This document shows positions 36,239-44,959 of a DNA stretch of 64,000 bases, piece after piece; the stretch's first letter is position 1; each line of letters begins with the position of its first letter. The notes beneath the pieces are model-generated. The model saw only the letters and a program-made list of their open reading frames with translations, did no database searches and was not told where the DNA came from. A program made the translations under genes and the position numbers. Origin of the DNA: Lipingzhangella_A rawalii (lineage in GTDB: Bacteria > Actinomycetota > Actinomycetes > Streptosporangiales > Streptosporangiaceae); NCBI RefSeq assembly GCF_031628175.1, contig NZ_JAVLVT010000003.1, forward strand, positions 372,001-436,000, in the 5' to 3' direction.

Positions 36239-36856
36239 TTACGTTGTGCTCGACGCCGTCAACGCGGCGGCCACGTTCACCACACGCCTGGCCTGTACGG
36301 CCGCGGCGGTCCGGGTGGCCTCGTCCACCGGGCGTTGTCCCTGCGCGTCCACGTGGCTGGTGCCGTAGGGATTGCCGTCCACGAACTTCGAGGCGTCGGT
36401 GTATCCGGGGCTGACGATGATTCCACCGAAGTGGTGGATGGTGTGGTACAGCGCCAGCAGCGTCGACTCCTGGCCGCCGTGTTGGGTGGCGCTGGACACG
36501 AACCCGCTGTAGACCTTGTCCGCGAGCAACCCCTGCTGCCACTGCGGCCCCAGCGTGTCCACGAACTGCTTGAGCTGTGCGGCGATGTTGCCGTAGCGCG
36601 TGGGGCTGCCCAGGAGGACCGCGTCGGCCCACACGACGTCCTCAGCCGTGGCCTCGGGGATATGGCGGGTGGTCTCCAGGTTGTCGCGCCAGGCAGGGTT
36701 GGCGTCGATCGCTTCCTGGGGGGCGAGCTCCGCCGCCCGACGCACCCGGACTTCGGCCCCCGCGGCCTCCGCGGTCTTGGCGAGCACCGACGCGATCTCG
36801 GCGATCGTTCCGGTGGCCGAGTAGTAGATCACGCTCAGCTTCACGGGCTGGCTCAT
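36239..36856 (-). CDS. wrbA: NAD(P)H:quinone oxidoreductase, WrbA type
   Basis: 205 residues from ATG 36856 (GGGAGA about 4 bases upstream). Flavodoxin-like fold: the FMN phosphate loop is YYSATGTIAEIA, then GSPTRYGNIAAQLKQF and SSATQHGGQESTLLALYHT, which bind FMN and substrate, and GIIVSPGYTD. It reduces quinones by two electrons, avoiding semiquinone radicals. It is the first gene of the operon facing the MarR operators. Confidence 0.93.
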   Translation of the reverse strand: MSQPVKLSVIYYSATGTIAEIASVLAKTAEAAGAEVRVRRAAELAPQEAIDANPAWRDNLETTRHIPEATAEDVVWADAVLLGSPTRYGNIAAQLKQFVDTLGPQWQQGLLADKVYSGFVSSATQHGGQESTLLALYHTIHHFGGIIVSPGYTDASKFVDGNPYGTSHVDAQGQRPVDEATRTAAAVQARRVVNVAAALTASSTT

Positions 36857-36985
36857 GGGGTTCTCCCTGTCGTTGCTGCGTTCGGTCATGTGCGGTCCCC
36901 GGAGAGATATCGGAGCGTCAGGCCCGCCGCGCCGCCAGAGATCCGCAGCCGCCGTCCGGTTCCGCTCCCGAATCCCCCCGGTTAG

Positions 36986-37028
36986 TTGATGCATCAATTA
37001 ATATACGGAGAAATATATGATGTGTCAA
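36986..37028. promoter_or_regulatory. two palindromic MarR operator sites
   Basis: Site 1 is the perfect 12 bp palindrome TTGATGCATCAA (36986-36997). Site 2, ATGATGTGTCAA (37017-37028), is the same motif with mismatches; both sites share TAGTTGAYRCATCA in one orientation. Their centres are 31 bases apart, three helical turns. They lie in an unusually AT-rich gap between wrbA (-) and marR (+), so one repressor could control both. Confidence 0.75.
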
Positions 37029-37048
37029 CTAGTGGGTAGACTGGGGGT

Positions 37049-37510
37049 GTGACTGACACGCGATGGCTCACCGACCACGAACAGCGGGCATGGCGCGCCT
37101 ACCTCGACATGCACGCCCGACTCACCGTGCGGATGCACCGACAGCTCCAGGCCGACTCTGGCCTGTCCCTGTCCGACTTCGACGTCCTGGTCCAGTTGAC
37201 CGACCGGCCGGACGGGCGAGCCCGGGTCGGCGAACTCGCCGAGACCCTCCAGTGGGAGAAGAGTCGCCTGTCCCACCACCTCGGCCGGATGCAGCGCCGT
37301 GGCCTCGTGGAACGACAGGAGTGCAGTGAGGACGCCCGTGGTGCCTTCATTGTGCTGACGGAGCACGGAAGAGGCACCATAGAACAGGCCGCTCCCCAGC
37401 ATGTGAACACCGTGCGGGACCTGGTTTTCGACCAGCTCACCCCGGAGCAGGTGGACGCGATGCTGGAGATCGGGGAACAGGTCCTGGCCAGGATCGACGC
37501 CACCTCCTGA
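37049..37510 (+). CDS. MarR-family transcriptional regulator
   Basis: 153 residues from GTG 37049. The winged helix covers residues about 35-105: LSLSDFDVLVQLTD, RVGELAETLQWEKSRLSHHL, RMQRRGLVERQEC, wing DARGAFIVLTEHGR. A single Cys (in RQECSED) lies near the wing, a possible redox or quinone sensor as in MhqR/QsrR-type repressors. It is divergent from the wrbA operon across two operators and is therefore the likely repressor of the quinone module. Confidence 0.92.
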   Translation: MTDTRWLTDHEQRAWRAYLDMHARLTVRMHRQLQADSGLSLSDFDVLVQLTDRPDGRARVGELAETLQWEKSRLSHHLGRMQRRGLVERQECSEDARGAFIVLTEHGRGTIEQAAPQHVNTVRDLVFDQLTPEQVDAMLEIGEQVLARIDATS

Positions 37511-37732
37511 GGCCGCGGGAGGCGCATCTGCGGGCATCCGGGTGCGCCCCGGTGTCCAGCGGTGCTCCGCATCGTCAGCATTGCACCGTTGCCCCTGGCC
37601 CGTCGCCCCGCCCGGTACGTGCCGGACCCCTGGTCCGCGTGGTACCCCACCACGGTCTTGTGCAAAGAGTGTTCGATGCGTCATTCTGCGTTATATAGGG
37701 AAGGGGTAGCGGAGTTCAGCGAGAGGTGCGAC

Positions 37733-37915
37733 GTGTTTAAACGATTCGCTGTCACCAGCGTGCTGCTCATACTGGGCGTGTTCGGAGTCGGAACGGTGCC
37801 GGCCGCTGCCGACACGGCCAACATGGCCGACACGGCCGCCGCCGGAACACCGGCGGTCGTGCACCACAGCGGGCACCCCGGATGTGGTGAGTTCTGCGGA
37901 TGGAGCTGGTGGTAA
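37733..37915 (+). CDS. small exported peptide with C-terminal Cys/Trp motif
   Basis: 60 residues from GTG 37733, with GAGAGG at 37721-37726. A clear signal peptide (FKRFAVTSVLLILGVFGV, cleavage after VPAAA) leaves about 35 residues: a small Ala/Thr/Asp-rich part, then HHSGHPGCGEFCGWSWW at the C-terminus with two Cys and three Trp. It has its own ribosome site and a strong terminator 12 bases after the stop. I do not recognise the family; a disulfide-bridged peptide, metal-binding peptide or signal are possibilities. Confidence 0.75.
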   Translation: MFKRFAVTSVLLILGVFGVGTVPAAADTANMADTAAAGTPAVVHHSGHPGCGEFCGWSWW

Positions 37916-37927
37916 CCCGAGTTCGTT

Positions 37928-37959
37928 CCGCCCGCGCGGCAGTTCCGCCGCGCGGGCGG
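37928..37959. terminator. 13 bp perfect-stem hairpin between convergent genes
   Basis: CCGCCCGCGCGGC (37928-37940) pairs with its complement at 37947-37959 around loop AGTTCC. It serves both the small exported peptide gene (+) and tatB (-). Confidence 0.75.
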
Positions 37960-37972
37960 GCGTGATTCGAGG

Positions 37973-38314
37973 TCAGGTTGCCTCGTTGTCGAATGGGGGG
38001 CGCCGTCCACCGAGACGCTCGCTGGTCGACCGGGCGCCGCCGTTGCGCGCCGACTGCGCGCGCCAGGCCTCCTCGGGCTGTTCCCACAGGTGCTTACGGA
38101 CGAACCGCCGCGGGTTCAGGTCCGCGACGTCGAAGTCGCGGAATTCCGGTCCGAGCTCCTGCTGGAGGTCACGCTTGGTGCTGTCCGCCATCCGGCGAAG
38201 CTGACGCACCACCCCACCAACCTGCTTGATCGCCTTGGGGAGCTGGTCCGGGCCGAAGATGAGCAGCGCAAGCCCGCCCAGCACCACCACTTCCCAGAAC
38301 CCGAAACCAAACAT
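37973..38314 (-). CDS. tatB: Sec-independent (Tat) translocase subunit TatB
   Basis: 113 residues from ATG 38314, with GGAG 5 bases upstream. MFGFGFWEVVVLGGLALLIF then GPDQLP is the TatB membrane helix and hinge, followed by the amphipathic helix KAIKQVGGVVRQLRRMAD and a charged tail. TatB with TatC recognises twin-arginine signal peptides. tatA and tatC are not adjacent, as is common in actinobacteria. Confidence 0.92.
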   Translation of the reverse strand: MFGFGFWEVVVLGGLALLIFGPDQLPKAIKQVGGVVRQLRRMADSTKRDLQQELGPEFRDFDVADLNPRRFVRKHLWEQPEEAWRAQSARNGGARSTSERLGGRRPPFDNEAT

Positions 38315-38418
38315 CTCCGCTCCTGCCGAGCCCACACCGCAGCGCGGGCGTAGAACCGCACATGCAGGCTATCCGCTACGCACCACGGGTGCGGGCACGG
38401 CCTCCCGACACGAGTCAA

Positions 38419-38444
38419 CCCCCGTCCCGAAGGTGGAACGGGGG
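38419..38444 (-). terminator. hairpin downstream of cold-shock gene
   Basis: CCCCCGTCCC (38419-38428) and GGAACGGGGG (38435-38444) pair with one mismatch over 10 bp. It lies 21 bases past the cold-shock gene stop. Confidence 0.55.
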
Positions 38445-38465
38445 CCACGCGGTGGTCTGTTGCCG

Positions 38466-38669
38466 CTAGAGCGACCGCACGTCCGACGCCTGCGGACCCT
38501 TGGGGCTCTGCGTGATCTCGAACTCTACTGCCTGATTCTCTTCAAGGTTCCGGAAGCCGGTCCCCGCGATCGCGGAGTAGTGGACGAACACGTCCGGACC
38601 ACCACCGTCGACAGCGATGAAACCGTAACCCTTCTCAGAGTTGAACCACTTCACGGTGCCCTGAGCCAT
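38466..38669 (-). CDS. cspA: cold-shock protein, CspA family
   Basis: 67 residues from ATG 38669, with GGGGAGA upstream. Both RNA-binding motifs are present, KGYGFIAV (RNP1) and VFVHYSAI (RNP2), in the order KWFNSEKGYGFI then DVFVHYS. Nucleic-acid chaperone that melts RNA structure in cold or general growth. Single gene with its own terminator. Confidence 0.96.
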   Translation of the reverse strand: MAQGTVKWFNSEKGYGFIAVDGGGPDVFVHYSAIAGTGFRNLEENQAVEFEITQSPKGPQASDVRSL

Positions 38670-38890
38670 GCGCTCTCCCCTTGGAGGACTTTCGACGAGG
38701 CCGCACCCTGCTGGCCTCGGGCTGCCGAGCGCCGTCCCGGGAGATGCCCCCACTGTCCAGCGCCCGCGTGAAGTTCCGCGAGGCGCCACTGGCCAGGGAA
38801 ACTACAACCGCAACCACGACCGAGAATACCAGCCGGCGCCCGAAAATGGGAGGGATATGACACCGGTTCACGGTGTCCCGCGCCGGGTGT

Positions 38891-40819
38891 TCAGCTCCCC
38901 GCGGCCGGGGGCTGGGCCGGGTCGTCGTCGGGGCCGTCGTCCCCCTCCAGCCCAGGCTGGGGCTCCTGGTCGTCCTGCACGCCAGGCTGGTCGGTTTCGG
39001 GCGCCTGCGGTGTGCCCCCGGGGCCGGCGTCGCCACCGTGGTCACCGGGTTCCGTGTCGGCTCCCGCGCCGGTGTCTGCCTCGCCCTCATGCTCGGTGGC
39101 GTCAGTGCCAGCGCCAGTGTCAGCGCCAGTGTCGGCGTCGGCGTCGGCCTCCGCAGCGGGGTCGGCATTGCCGTGGATCCAGGTGTCGAACCACATGCGT
39201 TCGCTCCACGCCTCGCGGGTGATGGGTTCCGCCGACAACACCGGATACAGGAACAGGAAGTTCGCCAGGATCACCAACATCGTGACGCCGGAGACAACGC
39301 CGCCGACGACCCGCCGCACGGCCCCGAACCGGGGGCTGTCCGCGTTCGGTCCAAGCAGGAGACCCACCGCGAGCGTGATGCCCAGCACCAGGAACGGCAG
39401 GATCGGCAGGGCGTAGAACACGAACATCGTCCGGTCGGGGAACGCCAGCCAGGGCAGCCAACCCGCGGCCACACCCACCAGAACCGCGCCGGCCCGCCAG
39501 TCCCGCAGGATCATCCACCAGCCCAGCATCACCGCGAGTGCGACCAGCGACAGCCACCACAACACGGGGGTTCCGATTCCCAGGACCACCGTCGCGCAGT
39601 CCGCGGTGGCGTCCTCCGTGGCGCACCCCGTGGCCTCCCAGTCCGAGTGAAACAGCACCGGAGTGCGCATCACGAGCCACTCCCAGGCGGAGGACGCGTA
39701 GTCATGGTGGGCGTCCAGCTCGGTATGGAACTCCCACATGCGCACGTGATACGCGACGAGACTGCGTATCGCGTCCACCGCGGGCAGCAGCGGGCCAGGA
39801 ACCAGGTGCCAGATCCCGTCCGCGTTCTGCGCGGCCCAGTCCCGGTAGTACCCCTGGGAACTGAACAGCCAGGCGCTCCACGTCGCCACGTAGGTGACGA
39901 AGGCGACCCCGACCACCTGAACAAACGCCGGTGCCGCATCTGCGGCGAGCCACGGCAGCCCGGCCCGGCGCTGGCCCGCCGCCCGCCGTGCCCCGTAGTC
40001 CCAGGCCACCGTCAACAGACCGAACGCGGCGATGAAGAACAGCGCCGACCACTTCGTGCCACAGGCCAGGCCGAAACACACGCCGGCAGCAATCCGCCAC
40101 CAACGCATCCCCAGCCACCAGGCATCCGCCCGGCCCTGGTTCACCAGATCGGCGAGGCGGGCCCGGTTACGTTCCCGGTCCACCACCAGGCAGGCGAATC
40201 CTGCAAGGACCCAGAACATCACGAAGATGTCCAGCATCGCGATCCGGCTCAGTGTGAAGTGCAGACCGTCCAGGGCCAGGATCAGCCCGGCCATGCTGCC
40301 CAACAGGATGGACCGGGTCATCCGGATCGCGATTCGCGCCAGCACCAGTACCGACAGCATGCCCACCACGGCGGCGGCAAGCCGCCACCCCACCGGGCTG
40401 GTGGCCGCGTCGAAGGGCAGCATTCCCCACAGGGCATCTCCGGCCGCAATCATCCACTTGCCGAAGGGGGGATGCATCACGATCGCGGGTTCGTCGGTCC
40501 ACACGTCCACGGTGCCCGCACTCATCAGGGCGTCCGAGTCCTCGACACTGCCCCACTCCACCCCGAAGGTGCGCAGCGCGAGTGCGTCCGTGGCGTAGTA
40601 CGTCTCGTCGAAGTAGATCGCCGGAGGCTGGCCCAGCCGCACCAGGCGCAGCGCACCGGCGAACAGTGCCACGAGCGCCGGCGCCAGCCAGGCCAGCCAA
40701 CGTGGGTGTATGGGCGGGGGGACCAGACGATCCCGCACCGAATCCGGAGGCGACCCGGCCGGTGAACCGTGCGGGCCAGATCCGGGAACCGAGGATGAGA
40801 TGGTGGGCATCGGCGCCAT
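38891..40819 (-). CDS. pmt: dolichyl-phosphate-mannose-protein mannosyltransferase (GT39)
   Basis: 642 residues from ATG 40819. A Pro/Ser-rich start is followed by about 11 membrane helices. The first outer loop has the catalytic Asp-Glu pair (IYFDETYYATDALALR) and PPFGKWMIAAGDAL; later GCTGW-like loops are replaced by ATGCATEDATADCATV, two Cys pairs. The C-terminal about 75 residues are a long Ala/Asp/Gly/Thr acidic repeat, unusual for the family. It O-mannosylates secreted proteins. It is divergent from rsmI, the usual actinobacterial pair. Confidence 0.93.
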   Translation of the reverse strand: MAPMPTISSSVPGSGPHGSPAGSPPDSVRDRLVPPPIHPRWLAWLAPALVALFAGALRLVRLGQPPAIYFDETYYATDALALRTFGVEWGSVEDSDALMSAGTVDVWTDEPAIVMHPPFGKWMIAAGDALWGMLPFDAATSPVGWRLAAAVVGMLSVLVLARIAIRMTRSILLGSMAGLILALDGLHFTLSRIAMLDIFVMFWVLAGFACLVVDRERNRARLADLVNQGRADAWWLGMRWWRIAAGVCFGLACGTKWSALFFIAAFGLLTVAWDYGARRAAGQRRAGLPWLAADAAPAFVQVVGVAFVTYVATWSAWLFSSQGYYRDWAAQNADGIWHLVPGPLLPAVDAIRSLVAYHVRMWEFHTELDAHHDYASSAWEWLVMRTPVLFHSDWEATGCATEDATADCATVVLGIGTPVLWWLSLVALAVMLGWWMILRDWRAGAVLVGVAAGWLPWLAFPDRTMFVFYALPILPFLVLGITLAVGLLLGPNADSPRFGAVRRVVGGVVSGVTMLVILANFLFLYPVLSAEPITREAWSERMWFDTWIHGNADPAAEADADADTGADTGAGTDATEHEGEADTGAGADTEPGDHGGDAGPGGTPQAPETDQPGVQDDQEPQPGLEGDDGPDDDPAQPPAAGS

Positions 40820-40879
40820 ACTAGAGCGAGGGGACAGGGAAACCTGCCTTACCGTAACGAACGTCGGGATCGGGGGCGA

Positions 40880-41854
40880 GTGGTGAGCTCGGAGCGCCAG
40901 AATCGGCTGTCCGGAACTTTCCGAGGCGCCCGTGCGATCGGGATCGCCGAGAGCACCGGAGTGCTGACTCTGGCCGCAACACCCATCGGAAACAGCGAGG
41001 ACACCACCGCCCGGCTGCGGGCCGCACTAGAGAGCGCCGAGATTATCGCGGCCGAGGACACCCGCCGCCTGCGCAGCCTCGCCGCGCGTCTGGACCTGCG
41101 CCTGGGCGGGGTGGCCGGTGCCCGCCTTATCTCCTATTTCGACGGCAACGAACAGTCCCGGGCCGAGCAGCTACTGGACAAACTCCGGGGCGGCCACGAC
41201 GTGCTGCTGGTGACCGAGGCCGGTATGCCCGCGATCTCCGACCCCGGATATCGCCTCGTCACCGCCTGCGTGGAGATGGGCATCACCGTCACGGTCCTTC
41301 CCGGGCCATCCGCGGTCACCGCCGCCCTCGCCCTGTCCGGTCTCCCCACCGACCGGTTCTGCTTCGAGGGTTTCCCACCCCGTAAGGGACTGTCCGGACG
41401 GCTCGCTGAGCTGTCCACCGAGCGACGCACCATGGTGTTCTTCGAGGCCCCGCATCGCCTCGCCGGCACCCTGGCCGCGATGGCCGAGGCGTTCGGTCCC
41501 GACCGGCGTGCGGCAGCCTGCCGCGACCTCACCAAGGTCTCCGAGGAGGTACGGCGAGCACCGCTGGGGGAATTGGCCGAGTGGGCGGCCGGGGACATCC
41601 GCGGCGAGATCGTGCTGGTGGTCGCGGGCCTGGGTCGGGACGCCCCCACCACCCAGCAGGCCCCCCAGGAGCTGCGGGCACAGGTCAGCACCCACGAGGC
41701 CGACGGACTCACCCGCAAACAGGCAATCCAGGAGGTGGCCCGCCGCACCGGGCTGCCCAAACGTGAGGTCTACGACGCCGTCCACAAGGACTCTGCGGAC
41801 GCCAGCACCCCCGAGGACCCGGAGAACGGTGGCCCGGGGGATCCCCCCGCCTGA
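40880..41854 (+). CDS. rsmI: 16S rRNA (cytidine-1402 2'-O)-methyltransferase
   Basis: 324 residues from GTG 40880; GTG 40961 (starting VLTLAATPIGN, the usual family start) is an alternative giving 297 residues. SAM-site motifs: LTLAATPIGN, EDTRRLRSL, LLVTEAGMPAISDPGYRLV, VLPGPSAVTAALALSGLP, FEGFPPRKG. It modifies C1402 in the ribosomal decoding centre. Divergent from pmt. Confidence 0.95.
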   Translation: MVSSERQNRLSGTFRGARAIGIAESTGVLTLAATPIGNSEDTTARLRAALESAEIIAAEDTRRLRSLAARLDLRLGGVAGARLISYFDGNEQSRAEQLLDKLRGGHDVLLVTEAGMPAISDPGYRLVTACVEMGITVTVLPGPSAVTAALALSGLPTDRFCFEGFPPRKGLSGRLAELSTERRTMVFFEAPHRLAGTLAAMAEAFGPDRRAAACRDLTKVSEEVRRAPLGELAEWAAGDIRGEIVLVVAGLGRDAPTTQQAPQELRAQVSTHEADGLTRKQAIQEVARRTGLPKREVYDAVHKDSADASTPEDPENGGPGDPPA

Positions 41855-41912
41855 GCTGCCCCAGCCAGCAGCCCGGTCTCGGCACTCCCGCGGCCGATCC
41901 GACACACATGCC

Positions 41913-41947
41913 ACGGCCCGGTCTCGGCAGTGCCGAGACCGGGCCGT
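41913..41947. terminator. 17 bp perfect inverted repeat between rsmI and secDF
   Basis: ACGGCCCGGTCTCGGCA (41913-41929), one central base, and the exact complement to 41947. Likely bidirectional terminator for the convergent rsmI and secDF genes; no T-tract. Confidence 0.8.
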
Positions 41948-41974
41948 GTGCTCCGCCGCGCCGTTGGGGTGGGC

Positions 41975-44869
41975 TCAGACCACCGCCCCGTCGTCCTCGG
42001 CGCGGGCGCGTTCCATCTCCTTGCGCTGCTTGGCCTTACGTTCCTTGATCACGTGCGGTGGCGGAGTCCGGTCGTAGTTGTTCAACCAGATCGCCAACGG
42101 TGTGGCCACGAAGATCGTGGACAGCACACCGGTGATCAACCCGACCAGCATCGCCAACGCGAAGTCCGTCAACGACGCCCCGCCGAACAGCGCGAGCGTG
42201 GCCAGGATGAAGACCGCGCCGATCGTGGTGTTCACCGTCCGCGGCAGGGTGTGCAGGATCGCCGTGTTGGCGATGCGTTTGAACGGCGACTTCTCGTCCC
42301 GGGACCATTCGTCGCGAACCCGGTCGAACACCACCACGTAATCGTTCACCGAGAACCCGATCACACTCAGGATCGCCGCGAGGAACACCCCGTCGATCGG
42401 CTTGCCCAACCAGGCGAACAGTCCGATCACCAGGGTGATGTTGAAGGCCAGCGCCGACATTGTCGCGACCCCGAACGACCACCGGAACCGCCAGGCCAGG
42501 TAGATCATCTGGAGTGCCAGCGCCGCCCCCAGCGCGATGAGCGCCTGGTTGCGCAGCTGGTCCCCGAGGGACGGGCCGATCATCTCGTCGGAAACAAGGG
42601 TGACCTCCTCTCCCTCGGTCTCCAGTGCCGCCTGGATCGCGGCCGCATCCTCGTCCGTGGCCTCGGCCGTACGAATCGCCAGGTCGCCGTCCCCGGACTC
42701 CTGGACCACCGCCTGCGGGTACCCCGCGTCACTGATCAGCGAACGCGCCTCCTGGACCGTCATCTCCTCGGACACCTGAAGGTCGAGCACGCGGCCGCCC
42801 TCGAACTCCACGCCGAGGTTCAGCCCCCGCAGCAGCATCCCTCCGATGGCGGTGAGCAGGACCAGCGCCGCGATCCCGAGCCACAGCTGACTCCGCCCCA
42901 GAATGTTGGGGTTGCGCTCCAGCAGCCACTCGCGCACCCGGCTGTAGCGGGACAGCCCGGTGACCCCTGGCTTGGCGCGCACCACCGAACGGCGCACAGC
43001 CCATTCGACCAGCACCCGCGCGATGATCAGCGCCGAGATCATGGAAGCGATGGTGCCGATGCTCAACGTCCACCCGAAGCCCTGCACCGGCCCGGACGCC
43101 AGCAGGATCAGCAGGATCGCCGCGATCATCGTGGTCACGTTGGTGTCCAGCACGGCGCTCCAGGCGCGCTGGGTACCGGTGAGGAACGCCTTGTGCAGAT
43201 TCGGTGGGATCGCCCGACGGCGCTGGCGCTGCGTACCACCGTTGTCCGTGCTCGATTCCCCGGCCGTGGCGCCACCGATACTGTTCTGCCCGCCGGTGCG
43301 TTCGTCCGCGGCGACCTCCTCCGGGGTGGCATCGGCCATGCCCGCAGACTTGTTGGCCTCGTAGACCTGGCGCTGGCGCTGATACTCCTCTCGCGCCCGC
43401 TCGAAAATGAGCACGTTGGCATCGATCGCCATCCCGATGGCGAGCACGAAGCCCGCGAGTCCCGGGAGGGTGAGCGTCGCACCCAACACCACGAGCGCGG
43501 CGTAGGCGATCAGGGTGTAGGCCCCCAGCGCCACCGACGCCAGGAAACCCACCATGCGGTAGGCGACGGTGATGTACAGCGCGGTCAGGATCAGCCCGAT
43601 CAACGCCGCCTTCCAGCTGGCCTCGATGGCCTCCTCACCCAGGGTGGGGCCGACGGTGCGCCGCTCGATCTCCTCCACGTTCAGCGGCAGCGCACCACCC
43701 TCGATCAGCACCGCCAGGTCTTCGGCGCTCTCCTGGGTGAAGTCCCCGGTGATGGACATGGCGTTGCCGGGCATACCCTCATCACACTGGAACTCCTCGT
43801 TGACCTGCGGCGCGGAGATGATCTGGTCATCCAGCACGATGGCGACCCGGCGACGCGGATCCCCGGGGTTGAAGCAGGCGGCATCTCCGGTGAGTTCGGT
43901 CCAGGCGTCCGAGCCGGTGCCGCGGAAGTTCACGTTGACGATCCAGTTGGCCTGGAACTCGTCCATTCCCGCCTCGGCGCTGCTGATCTCCTCACCCTCG
44001 AGCTCGGCCTCGCCCAGCTGAAGCATCTGGCCCTGCTCGTCGGGCAGCTCCATGGCGATCTCGGCGGGATCGGCCTCGGGCGCCTCCTCGGGCATGCCCT
44101 CCATGCCCTCGTCGCCCATGAGGTCCTCAAGCTCCTCGGGATCCATCTCCTCGGGAGCCTCGGCGTCCTCCTCGTCCGTTGCCGGAGGCAGGGCCTCATC
44201 CGCCTCGTCCTCGGCGGCCTCGTCCTCGTCCCCCGCGTTCGCAGTGCCCGGGTCCGGCAGCGGCGTATCCCCGCCCGGCATCCCGGGGGCTGCCTGCTCG
44301 CCGACGCCGAGCACGGGGTGGAAGGTCAGCTGGGCGGTGGTACCGATGATCTCGGCGGCCTCCGCAGGATCCTGCACCCCGGGCAGCTCCACGATGATGC
44401 GGTTCTCCCCGGACCGCGACAGTGTCGCCTCCGAGACGCCGAGCGTGTCCACACGCTGCCGCAGCACCTCGATGGTGTTGTCGGTGTTCTCAGCGTTGGC
44501 CTCCGCACCGGTGTCGGAGTCGCTGGTCTCCAGCACCATCTGCGTGCCGCCGCTGAGGTCCAGCCCCAGGTTGGGGGGGATGTACAGCGCGGCACCCAGA
44601 GAACCCAGCAGAATCACCAGGGACAGGAGTCCCAGACTGAGCCGGGACCCGAAACCGGCATCGCGGCGCTTCTTGGTCGAGCCCTTGGCCGCGCCTGCTC
44701 CCGCGGCTTTCGTGCCCGAGGTGAGGCCGCTCAACGGCTCCTCGGGCGGGCTCGTGCGTGTGGCGGCGTTTCGTCGGGATCTGACGAAACGCAGAGTGAC
44801 GATCAGCAGCATGACGGCGACGGCGACAGCCATCCCGAACAGTGCCGCTTGGGGCATGGACGAGGTCAC
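41975..44869 (-). CDS. secDF: protein-export membrane protein SecDF (SecD-SecF fusion)
   Basis: 964 residues from GTG 44869 (ATG 44857 possible). The SecD half has GLDLSGGTQMVLE, RQRVDTLGVSEATL, then D1-D6 signatures in the membrane (AIGMAIDANVLIFERAREE). The SecF half has FEGGRVLDLQVSEEMTV and SVNDYVVVFDRVRDEW. SecDF uses the proton gradient to pull exported proteins out of SecYEG. The P1 region of SecD contains an insertion of about 90 residues that is extremely acidic and rich in Glu, Asp, Met and Pro. It also has an N-terminal extra helix. No yajC or ruvABC is adjacent. Confidence 0.94.
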   Translation of the reverse strand: MTSSMPQAALFGMAVAVAVMLLIVTLRFVRSRRNAATRTSPPEEPLSGLTSGTKAAGAGAAKGSTKKRRDAGFGSRLSLGLLSLVILLGSLGAALYIPPNLGLDLSGGTQMVLETSDSDTGAEANAENTDNTIEVLRQRVDTLGVSEATLSRSGENRIIVELPGVQDPAEAAEIIGTTAQLTFHPVLGVGEQAAPGMPGGDTPLPDPGTANAGDEDEAAEDEADEALPPATDEEDAEAPEEMDPEELEDLMGDEGMEGMPEEAPEADPAEIAMELPDEQGQMLQLGEAELEGEEISSAEAGMDEFQANWIVNVNFRGTGSDAWTELTGDAACFNPGDPRRRVAIVLDDQIISAPQVNEEFQCDEGMPGNAMSITGDFTQESAEDLAVLIEGGALPLNVEEIERRTVGPTLGEEAIEASWKAALIGLILTALYITVAYRMVGFLASVALGAYTLIAYAALVVLGATLTLPGLAGFVLAIGMAIDANVLIFERAREEYQRQRQVYEANKSAGMADATPEEVAADERTGGQNSIGGATAGESSTDNGGTQRQRRRAIPPNLHKAFLTGTQRAWSAVLDTNVTTMIAAILLILLASGPVQGFGWTLSIGTIASMISALIIARVLVEWAVRRSVVRAKPGVTGLSRYSRVREWLLERNPNILGRSQLWLGIAALVLLTAIGGMLLRGLNLGVEFEGGRVLDLQVSEEMTVQEARSLISDAGYPQAVVQESGDGDLAIRTAEATDEDAAAIQAALETEGEEVTLVSDEMIGPSLGDQLRNQALIALGAALALQMIYLAWRFRWSFGVATMSALAFNITLVIGLFAWLGKPIDGVFLAAILSVIGFSVNDYVVVFDRVRDEWSRDEKSPFKRIANTAILHTLPRTVNTTIGAVFILATLALFGGASLTDFALAMLVGLITGVLSTIFVATPLAIWLNNYDRTPPPHVIKERKAKQRKEMERARAEDDGAVV

Positions 44870-44959
44870 GGCAAGGGCCTTTCCCGACGGATTCGGTCAA
44901 CGGGCGGTACGTGCGGGCCACGCCGGGTCGCGTACGGCGACCGGCTCGGCCCGCGGACG

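Noticed and set aside
38873..40765. 630-codon frame antisense to the protein mannosyltransferase
   Set aside because: Gln/His/Arg-rich shadow; the mannosyltransferase has membrane helices and catalytic motifs.
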